In this document: one piece after another, positions 27,153-39,055 of the stretch
Numbering within the stretch: position 1 is the first letter of the stretch
Layout of the letters: each line of letters opens with the position of its first letter
NCBI GenBank assembly: GCA_902631295.1
Contig: CACOXV010000017.1
Location: 1-42,049 of the forward strand
Length of the DNA: 42,049 nucleotides
Source of the DNA: Paracoccaceae bacterium
GTDB taxonomy: Bacteria > Pseudomonadota > Alphaproteobacteria > Rhodobacterales > Rhodobacteraceae
Direction: 5' to 3'
Position numbers and translations under genes: made by a program
Notes under the pieces: generated by a model
Told to the model about the DNA's origin: nothing
Seen by the model: only the letters and a program-made list of their open reading frames with translations
Databases searched by the model: none

Positions 27153-27190
27153 CAAATATAACTCCTAAACTCAATTGATCTGCAGCGACT

Positions 27191-27574
27191 TTATACAAAT
27201 AGAATAGTCACAAAAGTTAATGCAAACGAACCAAACACCACGGCCCAACCCAAAAGTCTCGATTTATTTATGTCAAGCCATACTGCATGATCCCAGATCA
27301 GATGACGAATTCCAGCCAAGCTATGATACCAAAGGGCCCAAAGGGACCCAATTAATACCAACTTACCTAGCCAACTTGAAATTATCCAATTTACTATTTG
27401 GTAATTATAGTCAGAGGTTGCCGCTGCAAGTAACCACCCAACAAATAAAATAACTCCAACTATAAGCGCATTTCCAGTTATTCTTGTGAGTATCGAGGTG
27501 ATAGCATGCAGCTGCCACTTGTAAACGGATAAGTGGGGCGAAAGTGGTCGCTGGTCACTCTTTGAAGTAGACAT
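27191..27574 (-). CDS. sdhC: Succinate dehydrogenase cytochrome b556 subunit
   Basis: A 127-residue anchor protein with three membrane helices. R-P-L-S-P-H-L-x-V-Y-K-W-Q at the N-terminus and S-I-L-T-R-I-T-G after it are the SdhC signature, with the Ser and Arg contributing to the quinone site. H-S-L-A-G-I-R-H-L-x-W-D carries the haem-ligand histidine. An ATG five codons upstream (27589) is possible, but the internal ATG 27574 matches family N-termini and has GGATG upstream. It is the first gene of sdhCDAB; the operon's promoter should be in 27575-27735, where I could not pick a convincing pair of boxes. Confidence 0.93.
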   Translation of the reverse strand: MSTSKSDQRPLSPHLSVYKWQLHAITSILTRITGNALIVGVILFVGWLLAAATSDYNYQIVNWIISSWLGKLVLIGSLWALWYHSLAGIRHLIWDHAVWLDINKSRLLGWAVVFGSFALTFVTILFV

Positions 27575-27735
27575 ATTAAAATCATCCATGTTTTGAAAAA
27601 TTACATATTCTCATTAGCTACTAAAGCAATATTTACTTCAAATTTTATATTACCGCCAGAGCATAACAGTATAATTTACTGATCCCCCAATTTCATATCA
27701 GCATTTTAATCCTGACTAATATTTTTTACCACTGA

Positions 27736-27882
27736 TTAAGCACAACGCATTTCACTACTTTGGCTATCATAACTATACTGAGGATCTCCAAAGAGTTTCC
27801 AACCTTTCGAAAGTACCAAAATTACCTTGTAGCAAAAGTCAGAATTATCCTTGCCAGTGAGCAATCGGTATAAAGTTATCAT
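27736..27882 (-). CDS. DUF1737 family small protein
   Basis: A 48-residue protein beginning MITLYRLLTGKDNSDFCYKV and continuing with L-x-K-G-W-K-L-F-G-D-P-Q. This matches the DUF1737 pattern: Y-R-x-L-T-G-x-D-x-x-x-F-C, then L-x-x-G-W-x-L-x-G-x-P, then a strand ending x-x-C-x. The usual family end, a few residues reading roughly G-Q-A-L-V-K, is absent here, so it is a slightly short member. The start ATG 27882 has a perfect GGAGG at six bases, which strongly supports translation although the open frame extends 13 codons further upstream. Function is unknown; the family often sits next to core metabolic genes in alphaproteobacteria. It lies alone between sdhC and mdh, on the sdh strand. Confidence 0.8.
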   Translation of the reverse strand: MITLYRLLTGKDNSDFCYKVILVLSKGWKLFGDPQYSYDSQSSEMRCA

Positions 27883-28067
27883 TAAGAACCTCCAAGAAAT
27901 GACCAAACACCAAATATCCAATGAAAAGAAGAAAGTAAAAGGAAAATTGAAACAACCTCAAATACTTTTGTAAAGATGAAATTACCAAATTTTGCTTAGA
28001 AATTAAATTAAACTCTTTTTGCAGCGGCCTTGCGAAAATAAATTAAAAAGTCTACGCCTTCTTGTGA

Positions 28068-29057
<990 letters not shown>

Positions 29058-29153
29058 TAAGCTTAGCTCTATACAGTGTAATAATAAGCAAAGCAGCAAA
29101 TTTAATTCCAGTCACATTGCAAAGTAAAAATGAAGAAAATTTGAAATATAATT

Positions 29154-29183
29154 TTGTGATCACAATATTATAAACGTGATCAC
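29154..29183. promoter_or_regulatory. Paired GTGATCAC palindromes upstream of sucC
   Basis: TTGTGATCACAA at 29154-29165 is a perfect 12-base palindrome. GTGATCAC at 29176-29183 repeats its core with centre-to-centre spacing of 20 bases, about two helical turns, so both would lie on one DNA face. They are roughly 105-135 bases before the sucC start and just upstream of a TTGACA box. This is the look of a two-site operator for a dimeric regulator. The half-site resembles CRP-type recognition with shorter spacing, but the regulator cannot be named. Confidence 0.6.
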
Positions 29184-29184
29184 A

Positions 29185-29217
29185 GATTGACAAATTATGT
29201 AGTTTTTTATGTCAATC
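29185..29217. promoter_or_regulatory. Inverted repeat GATTGACA/TGTCAATC over the likely sucC -35 box
   Basis: GATTGACA (29185-29192) and its exact complement TGTCAATC (29210-29217) flank 17 bases. The left arm contains TTGACA, a consensus -35 box at 29187-29192, and the right arm lies where a -10 box would fall, although no good -10 is seen there. It could be a second operator, or a promoter whose boxes were drawn into a repeat. Confidence 0.45.
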
Positions 29218-29288
29218 AGAAAAATATTAGTAGAAACCTCAGTATCTTAATGGCTCTTTAGTATCAACGGGATCACAGGGACATTAGT

Positions 29289-30482
29289 ATGAATATTCAT
29301 GAATACCAAGCGAAGGCTCTACTTCGAAGCTACGGTGCGCCCGTCTCAGACGGAAGAATAGTGCTAAAATCAGAAGATGCTAAAACAGCGGCCGGTGAAC
29401 TAGATGGTCCAATATGGGTTGTAAAGGCTCAAATCCACGCTGGTGGCAGGGGTAAGGGCTCTTTCTTAGAAGCTGATGCCGGTACTAAGGGTGGAGTGCG
29501 AATTACTAAATCAGTTGAAGAAGCTGCTTCTGAGGCAAAAAAAATGCTAGGTCGAACTCTGGTAACTCATCAAACTGGCCCAATAGGCAAACAAGTTAAC
29601 CGGGTATACATAGAAGACGGCTCAGAAATCACTACAGAACTATACTTAGCCATTTTAGTAGACCGACAATCAAGTAGAGTTTCATTTGTATGTTCCACCG
29701 AGGGCGGAATGGATATTGAAGCTGTAGCGGCAGATACACCAGAAAAAATCTTGTCATTTTCAATAGACCCTACCACGTCATTCCAACCATACCATGGACG
29801 AAGAATTGCTTTTATGTTGGGTCTAAAAGGAAAACAACTAAAGCAGTGTGTCTCACTCATGAACACCCTTTACAGGCTCTTCGTTGAAAAAGATATGGAG
29901 ATGTTGGAGATCAACCCATTAATTGTATCCGGCTCCGGGGATTTAAAATGCTTGGATGCAAAAATGGGCTTTGATGGCAATGCCACATATAGACATTCAG
30001 ATATAGCAGAGTTGAGAGATGTTACAGAAGAAGACCCAAAAGAACTAGAGGCCTCAAAATATGATTTAAATTATATCGCCTTAGACGGTGAAATTGGCTG
30101 CATGGTTAACGGTGCTGGCCTAGCAATGGCCACTATGGACATCATTAAACTGTATGGAGCCGAACCAGCTAACTTTTTAGACGTAGGTGGTGGAGCCACG
30201 AAAGAAAAGGTCACGGAGGCCTTCAAAATAATTACATCAGATCCAAATGTTAAAGGTATTCTAGTTAATATTTTTGGCGGAATTATGAGATGTGATGTAA
30301 TCGCCGAGGGAGTTGTCGCTGCTGTTAAAGAGGTCGGATTAAAAGTACCTTTAGTAGTACGGTTAGAGGGTACGAATGTAGAGAAAGGTAATAAAATTAT
30401 TAACACTTCAGGCTTAGATGTAATTGCAGCAACTAATCTAAAAGATGGCGCCGAGAAAATAGTAAAAGCGGTAAAAGGATAA
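29289..30482 (+). CDS. sucC: Succinyl-CoA synthetase (ADP-forming) beta subunit
   Basis: A 397-residue protein with an N-terminal ATP-grasp domain (M-N-I-H-E-Y-Q-A-K, then Q-I-H-A-G-G-R-G-K near residue 48) and a C-terminal CoA-ligase domain with [15 protein letters not shown] and [10 protein letters not shown]. It converts succinyl-CoA to succinate with ATP or GTP synthesis. It is the first gene of sucCDABlpd; sucD follows four bases later. Length and motifs are standard. Confidence 0.98.
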   Translation: MNIHEYQAKALLRSYGAPVSDGRIVLKSEDAKTAAGELDGPIWVVKAQIHAGGRGKGSFLEADAGTKGGVRITKSVEEAASEAKKMLGRTLVTHQTGPIGKQVNRVYIEDGSEITTELYLAILVDRQSSRVSFVCSTEGGMDIEAVAADTPEKILSFSIDPTTSFQPYHGRRIAFMLGLKGKQLKQCVSLMNTLYRLFVEKDMEMLEINPLIVSGSGDLKCLDAKMGFDGNATYRHSDIAELRDVTEEDPKELEASKYDLNYIALDGEIGCMVNGAGLAMATMDIIKLYGAEPANFLDVGGGATKEKVTEAFKIITSDPNVKGILVNIFGGIMRCDVIAEGVVAAVKEVGLKVPLVVRLEGTNVEKGNKIINTSGLDVIAATNLKDGAEKIVKAVKG

Positions 30483-30486
30483 GGCG

Positions 30487-31377
30487 ATGTCAATTTTAGT
30501 TAACGAAAATACTAGAGTAATTTGTCAAGGCCTTACCGGATCCCAAGGAACATTCCATAGTGAGCAGGCTATTGAATACGGTACAAATATGGTTGGTGGC
30601 GTTACTCCCGGCAAGGGTGGTCTAGAACATATTGGACTGCCTGTATTCAATTCAGTTCACGAAGCAATGAGTGCCACGGCAGCAAATGCAAGCGTTATAT
30701 ACGTTCCACCACCATTTGCAGCAGACTCAATCTTGGAAGCTATAGATGCTGAAATAAACCTAATAGTAGCGATTACTGAGGGAATACCAGTTCTAGATAT
30801 GGTGAAGGTAAAAAGGGCACTGGAAACCTCAAAATCGATTTTGATTGGACCAAACTGTCCAGGAGTCATCACACCTGGCTCATGTAAAATCGGCATAATG
30901 CCAGGCCATATTCACCGCAAAGGATCGGTTGGTGTTGTATCACGATCGGGAACACTTACTTATGAAGCTGTTAAACAGACATCTGATGTCGGGCTGGGCC
31001 AATCGACGTGCGTAGGTATAGGCGGTGATCCTATCAAAGGAACTGAACACATCGATGTTTTAGAATGGTTTCTTTCAGATGATAAAACCGAGAGTATAAT
31101 AATGATTGGTGAAATTGGAGGCTCTGCAGAGGAAGAAGCGGCCGATTTTTTAAAACAAGAAGCGAAGCATGGGCGACAGAAGCCCATAGCAGGATTTATT
31201 GCCGGTCGCACAGCTCCGCCAGGCCGCCGAATGGGTCATGCGGGTGCTATTGTAGCCGGTGGTAAAGGGGGCGCTGAAGATAAAATAGAAGCAATGCGAT
31301 CTGCTGGGATTGTCGTTGCAGAAAGCCCTGCAGGATTGGGTGAAGCTGTTTTGCAGGCAATAGACGAAAAAAAATGA
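30487..31377 (+). CDS. sucD: Succinyl-CoA synthetase alpha subunit
   Basis: A 296-residue subunit that binds CoA through its N-terminal Rossmann domain ([11 protein letters not shown] near 14-24) and carries the phosphohistidine, His251, in [13 protein letters not shown]. The P-N-C-P-G-V-I-T-P block near 122-130 is also conserved. The tight spacing after sucC and before sucA points to one transcript. Confidence 0.98.
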   Translation: MSILVNENTRVICQGLTGSQGTFHSEQAIEYGTNMVGGVTPGKGGLEHIGLPVFNSVHEAMSATAANASVIYVPPPFAADSILEAIDAEINLIVAITEGIPVLDMVKVKRALETSKSILIGPNCPGVITPGSCKIGIMPGHIHRKGSVGVVSRSGTLTYEAVKQTSDVGLGQSTCVGIGGDPIKGTEHIDVLEWFLSDDKTESIIMIGEIGGSAEEEAADFLKQEAKHGRQKPIAGFIAGRTAPPGRRMGHAGAIVAGGKGGAEDKIEAMRSAGIVVAESPAGLGEAVLQAIDEKK

Positions 31378-31425
31378 GCAAAAACCGCGCCATATTAATA
31401 ATAATTGGGTTAAATGGGTATAAAA

Positions 31426-34389
31426 ATGAATGAGCAATCTTCGAACGAATTTTTCCATGGATCTTCATTCATGCAAGGCCAGAATGCAGAGTATTTAGAG
31501 AATTTACATTCAAATTTTAAAAAAAATCCAAAGTCGGTTGATGCCGCATGGCAAGCATTTTTTCAATCTCTTGACGCTGATTTTAATGAAACTTTAAATA
31601 CTCCAATTAAACCAAGCTGGATACGACCGGATTGGCCTCAAAACCCCAGTGATGAATTCACAAGCGCGTTTACTGGTGAATGGAGTGCTGATGCTGAAAT
31701 TGTGGATCGGTTTAGTGAGCAAATAACTGCAAAAGCAAATGACGCGAATATAACGGTAAGTAATGAGGCGGTAGAAAGAGCAGTACTCGATAGCATAAGA
31801 GCGATAATGATCATAAGGGCCCACCGAATTCGTGGACACCTTGTAGCAGATCTCGATCCCCTTGGACTCAGGAACGAAGCAATTCACCCTGAGCTAGACC
31901 CTAAATCCTATGGTTTTAGAGATGAGGACTTAGACAGACCTATATTTATAGACAATGTCTTAGGCCTGCAAATTGCATCTATGCGTGAAATAATTGACTT
32001 GGTGCGCCGAACTTACTGCGGGACTTTTGCGCTTCAGTATATGCATATTTCAGACCCTGAACAGTCTGCATGGCTTAAAGAAAGAATAGAAGGGTATGGC
32101 AAAGAGATAAAGTTTACCAGAGAAGGTAGAAAGGCCATCTTGAACAAATTAGTTGCGGCTGAAGGCTTCGAAAAATTTCTTCACGTTAAGTACATGGGAA
32201 CAAAGAGATTTGGCCTTGATGGTGGAGAAGCACTTATTCCGGCCTTGGAGCAAATAATAAAACGCGGCGGTGCTTTGGGTGTTCAGGAGATCGTAATTGG
32301 AATGCCACATAGAGGTAGATTATCTGTTCTCGCTAATGTGATGGGCAAACCATTTAAGGCAATTTTTAATGAATTTCAGGGAGGATCATTCAAGCCAGAA
32401 GATGTTGATGGATCTGGCGATGTTAAATACCATCTTGGTGCTTCATCAGATAGAGAGTTTGATGGAAACACTGTGCATTTATCATTAACTGCCAATCCAT
32501 CACACCTGGAGGCAGTGAACCCAGTCGTAATTGGAAAAGTTAGAGCGAAACAACAGCAGTTGAATGATAGCAAAAGGACCACAGTTTTGCCATTGCTACT
32601 TCATGGAGATGCAGCATTTGCCGGCCAGGGGGTAGTTGCTGAATGTTTTGGTCTATCAGGATTGGTCGGTCATAAGACCGGCGGAACAATACATGTGGTC
32701 GTAAATAATCAAATAGGTTTCACTACTGCGCCACACTTCAGCCGTTCTTCTCCATACCCAACGGATATAGCTCTTATGGTTGAGGCTCCAATTTTTCATG
32801 TGAATGGTGATGACCCAGAAGCTGTCGTTCATGCTGCAAAAGTAGCTACAGAATTTCGCCAGAAATTCCAAAAAGATGTTGTTATCGATATAATTTGCTA
32901 TCGAAGATTTGGCCATAACGAAGGTGACGAACCGATGTTTACAAATCCGATAATGTATAAAAAAATAAAGAAACAAAAAACGACTTTGACTTTGTATACC
33001 GATCGACTTGTTCAAGATGGACTCATCCCAGAAGGTGAAATTGAGGATCTAAAAACCGGTTTTCAATCTTTTTTGAATGATGAATTTGAAGCTGGAAAAA
33101 ATTATAAACCCAATAAAGCTGACTGGCTTGATGGAAGATGGTCTCATCTAGATCGAAATAAGGACGATTACCAACGGGGACAAACAGCAATTTCTGACAA
33201 AACTTTTGAACAAGTTGGTGACTGTTTATCAAAGATACCCGATGATTTTCCAGCTCATAAAACAGTAGCCCGTCTATTCGAAAATAAGAAGAAAATGTTT
33301 AGTACTGGTACTGGTTTAGACTGGGCCACCGCTGAAGCTTTAGCATTTGGCTCACTACTTACTGAAGGTTTTCCTGTTCGCCTTTCTGGTCAAGATGCGA
33401 CACGCGGTACGTTTAGTCAGAGACATTCAGGAATTATTAATCAAAATAATGAAGAGAGATATTATCCGCTAAATCATATTACCGAGGGACAAGCACAATA
33501 TGAAGTAATAGACTCCATGTTGTCTGAATATGCCGTATTGGGATTTGAGTATGGTTACTCCTTATCAGAACCCAATACTCTAGTAGCTTGGGAGGCTCAG
33601 TTTGGCGATTTTGCAAATGGGGCTCAAATAATGTTTGACCAATTCATAAGTTCTGGTGAAAGCAAGTGGTTGCGCATGTCAGGTCTTGTGGTTCTTCTAC
33701 CTCATGGCTTTGAGGGTCAGGGACCGGAGCACAGCTCTGCAAGATTAGAACGGTTTTTGCAAATGTGTGGTCAGGACAATTGGATTGTGGCTAATTGTTC
33801 CACCCCTGCCAACTACTTCCATATTCTACGTCGTCAATTACATCGTTCATTCAGAAAGCCACTTATTTTGGTAACACCTAAGTCCTTACTTCGTCACAAG
33901 CTTTGTGTGTCTGACAGATCCCAGTTTACCGATGGTTCTAGTTTTCACAGAGTTCTATGGGACGACGCAGAAAAAGGATCAAGTAAAACAAAACTATTAC
34001 CAGATAAGAAAATTAAAAGAGTAGTTATGTGTTCAGGAAAAGTTTACTACGATCTACTCGAGGAGCGGGATAGAAGAGGTATAAACGATATTTATCTGCT
34101 CAGATTTGAACAGTTTTATCCGTTTCCAGCAATTTCAGCCGTAAAGGAATTAGAAAGATTTAAAAACGCTGAAATGATTTGGTGTCAGGAGGAACCAAAA
34201 AATCAAGGCAGCTGGACTTTCATGGAACCAAACCTCGAATGGGTACTCAATAGAATAAAAGCTAGAGTTAACCGTCCACATTACGTTGGCAGATCAGCAA
34301 GCGCATCACCAGCTACAGGACTGGCTTCGACTCATAAAAATCAACAAGAAGCGCTAATAAACGAAGCGCTTAGTTTTGAGGGGCAGTAA
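31426..34389 (+). CDS. sucA: 2-oxoglutarate dehydrogenase E1 component
   Basis: A 987-residue thiamine diphosphate enzyme that decarboxylates 2-oxoglutarate and transfers the succinyl group to the SucB lipoyl arm. The N-terminus has the short F-x-x-G-x-N-A-x-Y-L-E helix region that docks E2. Then come M-P-H-R-G-R-L-S-V-L-A-N-V near residue 296, G-D-A-A-F-A-G-Q-G-V-V-A-E, the thiamine motif R-R-F-G-H-N-E-G-D-E-P near 490, and the C-terminal L-P-H-G-F-E-G-Q-G-P-E-H-S-S-A-R block. ATG 31414 is also in frame; ATG 31426 is chosen because it fits family starts and leaves GGG at a workable distance. Confidence 0.97.
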   Translation: MNEQSSNEFFHGSSFMQGQNAEYLENLHSNFKKNPKSVDAAWQAFFQSLDADFNETLNTPIKPSWIRPDWPQNPSDEFTSAFTGEWSADAEIVDRFSEQITAKANDANITVSNEAVERAVLDSIRAIMIIRAHRIRGHLVADLDPLGLRNEAIHPELDPKSYGFRDEDLDRPIFIDNVLGLQIASMREIIDLVRRTYCGTFALQYMHISDPEQSAWLKERIEGYGKEIKFTREGRKAILNKLVAAEGFEKFLHVKYMGTKRFGLDGGEALIPALEQIIKRGGALGVQEIVIGMPHRGRLSVLANVMGKPFKAIFNEFQGGSFKPEDVDGSGDVKYHLGASSDREFDGNTVHLSLTANPSHLEAVNPVVIGKVRAKQQQLNDSKRTTVLPLLLHGDAAFAGQGVVAECFGLSGLVGHKTGGTIHVVVNNQIGFTTAPHFSRSSPYPTDIALMVEAPIFHVNGDDPEAVVHAAKVATEFRQKFQKDVVIDIICYRRFGHNEGDEPMFTNPIMYKKIKKQKTTLTLYTDRLVQDGLIPEGEIEDLKTGFQSFLNDEFEAGKNYKPNKADWLDGRWSHLDRNKDDYQRGQTAISDKTFEQVGDCLSKIPDDFPAHKTVARLFENKKKMFSTGTGLDWATAEALAFGSLLTEGFPVRLSGQDATRGTFSQRHSGIINQNNEERYYPLNHITEGQAQYEVIDSMLSEYAVLGFEYGYSLSEPNTLVAWEAQFGDFANGAQIMFDQFISSGESKWLRMSGLVVLLPHGFEGQGPEHSSARLERFLQMCGQDNWIVANCSTPANYFHILRRQLHRSFRKPLILVTPKSLLRHKLCVSDRSQFTDGSSFHRVLWDDAEKGSSKTKLLPDKKIKRVVMCSGKVYYDLLEERDRRGINDIYLLRFEQFYPFPAISAVKELERFKNAEMIWCQEEPKNQGSWTFMEPNLEWVLNRIKARVNRPHYVGRSASASPATGLASTHKNQQEALINEALSFEGQ

Positions 34390-34392
34390 GTT

Positions 34393-35625
34393 ATGACAGA
34401 AATTAGAGTACCTACACTTGGCGAGTCTGTAACAGAAGCCACTGTAGCAACTTGGTTTAAGAAACCTGGTGAAGTTGTTTCCATTGATGAGATGATATGT
34501 GAACTTGAGACTGACAAAGTGACTGTCGAAGTCCCGGCTCCAATTTCAGGGACTCTTTCTGAGATTATTGCACATGAAGGTGAAACGGTCGGTGTAGACG
34601 CGTTATTGGCGGTATTAAAAGCCAAAAAGGAAAATAAATTAACACCTGAGACCCAACAAAAGCCTGATAGTGATAATCAAGATAACGAGGTAAAGACTGA
34701 GAAACCCCATACAGATGTGGACGTGCAAGTGGCACCATCCGCAAAAAAAGCACTTGTTGAAGCTGGCATAGCAATGGACCAAATTACGGGTAGCGGGCGT
34801 GACGGTAGAATTATGAAAGAGGATGTTAAAAACGCTATATTAGGTAAGGAACAAAGCCAATCACTTGAGAAAGTAGCACAGGATTCAATTCCCGTAAGCT
34901 CTAAATCCTCAAATCAAAAGGCAAATAGACGAGAAGAACGTATAAAAATGTCGCGACTTCGTCAAACTATCGCTAAAAGGCTAAAAGACAGTCAAAATAC
35001 CGCAGCAATGTTAACAACATATAATGAAGTCGACATGACTGCTATTATCAATTTAAGACAAGAATATAAAAATCTCTTTGAGAAGAAACACGGTGTGCGC
35101 TTAGGGTTCATGTCATTTTTCACAAAGGCTTGCTGTCAAGGGCTAAAGGAAATTCCCGAAGTAAATGCCGAAATTGACGGTGATGAAATTATTTACAAAA
35201 ACTATGTTAATATGGGAATTGCTACCGGTACGCCTACCGGCTTAGTCGTGCCGGTAATTCGCAGTGTAGATGAAATGTCATTTTCTGAAATTGAAAAGCA
35301 AATTGCTGAAAAAGGACTCCTGGCAAGAGACGGAAACCTGTCAATGGCAGATATGCAAGATGGAACATTTACGATATCAAATGGAGGTGTATACGGCTCA
35401 TTAATGTCATCACCAATACTGAACCCACCACAGTCTGGAATACTTGGGATGCACAAGATACAAGATAGGCCAATAGCTGAAAATGGAGAAATAGTAATCC
35501 GGCCGATGATGTATCTCGCTTTGAGCTATGATCACCGTATTGTAGATGGCAAAGGAGCAGTAACATTTTTGGTTAGGGTAAAAGAAGCACTAGAGGATCC
35601 AAGACGATTACTTATGGATCTTTGA
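34393..35625 (+). CDS. sucB: Dihydrolipoyllysine succinyltransferase (2-oxoglutarate dehydrogenase E2)
   Basis: A 410-residue E2 core protein. One lipoyl domain occupies residues 1-75, with Lys42 (E-T-D-K-V) as the lipoylation site. After a polar linker comes a peripheral subunit-binding domain near 115-150 ([12 protein letters not shown]). The catalytic domain ends with Y-D-H-R-I-V-D-G, where His381 and Asp385 are the acyltransfer residues. A single lipoyl domain and the sucA neighbour select the succinyl rather than the acetyl enzyme. It follows sucA by three bases. Confidence 0.97.
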   Translation: MTEIRVPTLGESVTEATVATWFKKPGEVVSIDEMICELETDKVTVEVPAPISGTLSEIIAHEGETVGVDALLAVLKAKKENKLTPETQQKPDSDNQDNEVKTEKPHTDVDVQVAPSAKKALVEAGIAMDQITGSGRDGRIMKEDVKNAILGKEQSQSLEKVAQDSIPVSSKSSNQKANRREERIKMSRLRQTIAKRLKDSQNTAAMLTTYNEVDMTAIINLRQEYKNLFEKKHGVRLGFMSFFTKACCQGLKEIPEVNAEIDGDEIIYKNYVNMGIATGTPTGLVVPVIRSVDEMSFSEIEKQIAEKGLLARDGNLSMADMQDGTFTISNGGVYGSLMSSPILNPPQSGILGMHKIQDRPIAENGEIVIRPMMYLALSYDHRIVDGKGAVTFLVRVKEALEDPRRLLMDL

Positions 35626-35694
35626 CTTGAACTATTTTAGCCGAGTAAAGCACTATAAACTTCATATCTTAGAGAAAAAATTTAAAGGATAGAA

Positions 35695-37080
35695 ATGTCA
35701 TACGACGTAATTGTTATTGGTAGTGGACCTGGGGGTTATGTAGCAGCGATACGTTGCGCTCAACTTGGACTAAAGACCGCTTGCGTAGAGGGTCGAGAAA
35801 CTCTTGGCGGGACCTGCCTAAACGTGGGATGTATCCCATCTAAGGCATTATTACACGCATCACATCAATTGCATGAAGCACAAAATAACTTTTCCAAAAT
35901 GGGCCTGAATTCAGAAAAAATTTCGGTCGATTGGAACAAAATGCAAGATTACAAGAAGGAAGTGATTGAAGGAAATACTAAAGGAATTGAATTCCTATTT
36001 AAGAAAAATAAAATAGATTGGATCAAAGGTTGGGCCACGATTCCATCTATCGGAAATGTAAAAGTAAATGACCAAACTTACGAGACGAAAAATATAATAA
36101 TTGCATCTGGATCAGAACCTTCCTCGCTTCCAGGTGTTGAAATCGATGAAAAGATAATTGTAAGTTCAACCGGTGCATTAGAACTTAAAGAAATTCCGAA
36201 AAGAATGGTTATTATTGGAGCTGGTGTGATTGGATTAGAACTAGGTTCGGTTTACTCACGACTTGGATCCGAGGTGACCGTTTTAGAGTACATGGACTAT
36301 ATAACGCCAGGTCTTGACTCAGAGCTTCAAAAGACATTCCAGCGCATACTTAAAAAGCAAGGGATAAAATTTATAATGGGCGCTGCAGTTCAATCCGTGG
36401 CTGGCAACAAAAATAATGCAAATGTTTTATATCATAAAAACTCAGATGGAAGTGAGCATTCTATAGCAGCTGATATAGTTTTAGTCGCAACGGGTAGGAA
36501 ACCTTTTATAGATGGCATGGGAATTAAAGAATTAGGCATTAAAGTGTCAGAACAAGGTCACATTGAAACAGATAATAAATGGAAAACGAGCGTAAATGGA
36601 ATTTATGCGATAGGGGATGCAATTCAGGGACCAATGTTAGCGCACAAAGCTGAAGATGAAGGTATCGCTACCGCAGAAATTATCGCAGGAAAACACGGAC
36701 ATGTTAATTATGCCCTGGTTCCAGGAGTAATTTATACGTCTCCCGAAGTTGCAACGGTAGGTAAAACTGAGGATGAGCTAAAGTCATCTGAAAAGGACTA
36801 TAAGGTAGGTAAATTCATGTTCTTAGGCAACGGACGAGCTAAAGCCAACTTTGCAGCAGACGGTTTTGTTAAAATATTAGCTGATACCAAGACTGACCGC
36901 ATTTTAGGTGCCCATATCATTGGACCTGCCGCCGGTGACCTTATACATGAATTATGTATGGCTATGGAGTTTGGTGCAGCAGCGCAAGACGTAGCTTTAA
37001 CATGTCACGCACATCCTACCTACTCAGAAGCAATTCGGGAAGCCGCATTAGCCTGCGGAGACGGCTCCATTCACGCCTGA
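35695..37080 (+). CDS. lpdA: Dihydrolipoyl dehydrogenase (E3)
   Basis: A 461-residue flavoprotein that reoxidises the dihydrolipoyl arm of SucB with NAD. It has the FAD loop G-S-G-P-G-G-Y at 9-15, the redox disulfide Cys41-x4-Cys46 in [13 protein letters not shown], the second Rossmann loop [10 protein letters not shown], the A-I-G-D block and the active-site His440 with Glu445 in HAHPTYSEA. Its place at the end of the suc cluster suggests that it mainly serves 2-oxoglutarate dehydrogenase here. It converges on ftsH with a 49-base gap in which no terminator hairpin is visible. Confidence 0.97.
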   Translation: MSYDVIVIGSGPGGYVAAIRCAQLGLKTACVEGRETLGGTCLNVGCIPSKALLHASHQLHEAQNNFSKMGLNSEKISVDWNKMQDYKKEVIEGNTKGIEFLFKKNKIDWIKGWATIPSIGNVKVNDQTYETKNIIIASGSEPSSLPGVEIDEKIIVSSTGALELKEIPKRMVIIGAGVIGLELGSVYSRLGSEVTVLEYMDYITPGLDSELQKTFQRILKKQGIKFIMGAAVQSVAGNKNNANVLYHKNSDGSEHSIAADIVLVATGRKPFIDGMGIKELGIKVSEQGHIETDNKWKTSVNGIYAIGDAIQGPMLAHKAEDEGIATAEIIAGKHGHVNYALVPGVIYTSPEVATVGKTEDELKSSEKDYKVGKFMFLGNGRAKANFAADGFVKILADTKTDRILGAHIIGPAAGDLIHELCMAMEFGAAAQDVALTCHAHPTYSEAIREAALACGDGSIHA

Positions 37081-37129
37081 AATGGTAAATACCACAAAAA
37101 TTACAGTGCTCAGCTTATAATAAATGGAT

Positions 37130-39055
37130 CTAGGTCGCCTCTGGCGTCATCTTTCCACCGCTCTTGCCTTTGATACGCGACTTCGTTTTTGGAACTGCCA
37201 TAACAGAAGCTTTTTCGGAACTGTCAGATTTAGCGGCATCACCCTCGGGATCATCATCTCCTTGAGGTGGTTCACCTCTGATAACTCTCTTTATCTCATC
37301 ACCTGTTAAAGTTTCGTACTCTAGTAAACCTTGAGCAAGTCTCTCCCATTCAGTTTTCTTCTTACTGAGAATTTTGTACGCTCTGTCATATGCTTCTTGA
37401 ATAAACCTTTTAACTTCAACCTCGATAAGCTCTTTAGTATTCGCCGACACAGAGAGACCAGCTGTATTACCAGAATATCCTTCGTGAGCCTCTGCGTAGT
37501 CAATATTTCCTACTTTTTCTGACATGCCCCAACGAAGAACCATTGCGCGAGCTAGACCAGATGCCTGTTGAATATCGCCCGCTGGACCATTAGATACATT
37601 ACCTTCCCCGTACTTGATGATCTCAGCTGCTTTTCCGGCCATTGTCATCGCCATCTTCTCTTCACATTCAGCCTTTTGCCAATTTAAGCGGTCTATTTCA
37701 GGCAACGATACGACCATTCCTAAGGCACCACCCCGCGGAATAATTGTAGCTTTGTAAACTGGATCACACTGTGGAAGCTCCAAACCTACGATAGCATGAC
37801 CTGCCTCGTGATATGCAGTCTTTTCCTTTTGATCATCTGTAAGAACCATAGACCTCCGCTCTGCTCCCATCATCACTTTGTCTTTTGCGTTCTCGAAATC
37901 AATCATACTTACGAATGTTCGTCCAATTCTTGCAGCCATTAGAGCGGCCTCATTAACCAAATTTGCTAAATCAGCGCCTGAAAAACCAGGGGTCCCTCTC
38001 GCAATCAAGCGCAGATCAACATCAGGACCGAGCGGCGTCTTCCTAGCATGCACATTAAGTATTTTCTCCCTTCCCTTGATATCGGGGTTTGGAACATTAA
38101 CCTGACGATCGAACCTACCAGGACGCAGCAGTGCAGGATCAAGTACGTCACGTCTATTAGTTGCAGCCAAAATTATGACACCTTCATTTTCCTCAAAACC
38201 GTCCATTTCAACCAAAAGTTGGTTTAAGGTCTGCTCTCGTTCATCGTTTCCGCCGCCATAGCCCGCACCTCTATTTCTTCCAACTGCATCTATTTCATCA
38301 ATAAAAACAATACACGGTGCATTTTTTTTTGCTTGCTCAAACATATCTCTAACTCTGCTAGCACCTACGCCTACAAACATCTCAACGAAGTCAGAACCGG
38401 ATATTGTAAAGAAAGGAACACCCGCCTCCCCAGCAATTGCTCTGGCAAGTAATGTTTTACCTGTACCCGGAGGACCTACCAGAAGTGCTCCACGAGGAAT
38501 CTTACCGCCCAGCTTACTAAATTTCTGGGGATTCCGTAAAAACTCTACTATCTCTTCAAGCTCTTCTTTTGCCTCATCAATACCAGCTACATCATCAAAA
38601 GTAACTCTACCTTGTTTTTCGGTTAAGAGTTTCGCGCGACTTTTACCGAAGCCCATAGCTCCTCCGCGGCCTCCTCCTTGCATGCGGTTCATGAAATAAA
38701 CCCATACTCCAATCAACAGTAAAAATGGTAAAATCGACATTATGAAGGACTGAAATAACGATTGTTCTTGTTTTTCAGCCCTTACAACAACTTGGTTTTC
38801 AATAAGAAGGTCCGTAACATTTGTGTCGGCGGGTCGAACCGTTACGTATTCAACATTATCACCACCTTTGAAGCGAATATTTTCGCCGTCCAGGATAACT
38901 GTTGCAACCTCTCCACGTTCAACAGATGCAACGAAGTCAGAATAACTAATCTCTCGGGATTGTAACGATGACGTGCCAGAACTGAAAACGTTGAATAACA
39001 CGACAATGAGTAGAAACAGAACTAACCAAAAGGCTATATTACGATTGTTGCTCAA
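37130..39055 (-). CDS. ftsH: ATP-dependent zinc metalloprotease FtsH
   Basis: A 641-residue membrane-bound AAA protease that degrades misfolded membrane proteins and unstable regulators. Two membrane helices (about 6-25 and 103-122) flank a periplasmic loop. Walker A G-P-P-G-T-G-K-T is at 194-201, Walker B has I-D-E-I-D, and the second region of homology includes R-P-G-R-F-D-R. The zinc site is HEAGH with His416, Glu417 and His420. Start choice: the longest frame begins with TTG at 39082, but an AGGAG lies seven bases before a second TTG at 39055, which yields the usual short N-terminus M-S-N-N-R-N; that codon is preferred. It is the last gene of the tol-pal-tilS-ftsH series. Confidence 0.95.
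   Translation of the reverse strand: MSNNRNIAFWLVLFLLIVVLFNVFSSGTSSLQSREISYSDFVASVERGEVATVILDGENIRFKGGDNVEYVTVRPADTNVTDLLIENQVVVRAEKQEQSLFQSFIMSILPFLLLIGVWVYFMNRMQGGGRGGAMGFGKSRAKLLTEKQGRVTFDDVAGIDEAKEELEEIVEFLRNPQKFSKLGGKIPRGALLVGPPGTGKTLLARAIAGEAGVPFFTISGSDFVEMFVGVGASRVRDMFEQAKKNAPCIVFIDEIDAVGRNRGAGYGGGNDEREQTLNQLLVEMDGFEENEGVIILAATNRRDVLDPALLRPGRFDRQVNVPNPDIKGREKILNVHARKTPLGPDVDLRLIARGTPGFSGADLANLVNEAALMAARIGRTFVSMIDFENAKDKVMMGAERRSMVLTDDQKEKTAYHEAGHAIVGLELPQCDPVYKATIIPRGGALGMVVSLPEIDRLNWQKAECEEKMAMTMAGKAAEIIKYGEGNVSNGPAGDIQQASGLARAMVLRWGMSEKVGNIDYAEAHEGYSGNTAGLSVSANTKELIEVEVKRFIQEAYDRAYKILSKKKTEWERLAQGLLEYETLTGDEIKRVIRGEPPQGDDDPEGDAAKSDSSEKASVMAVPKTKSRIKGKSGGKMTPEAT

Noticed and set aside
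30071-30493. Reverse-strand 140-codon frame opposite sucC
   Set aside because: Antisense shadow of a well-identified gene; the protein has no recognisable domain.
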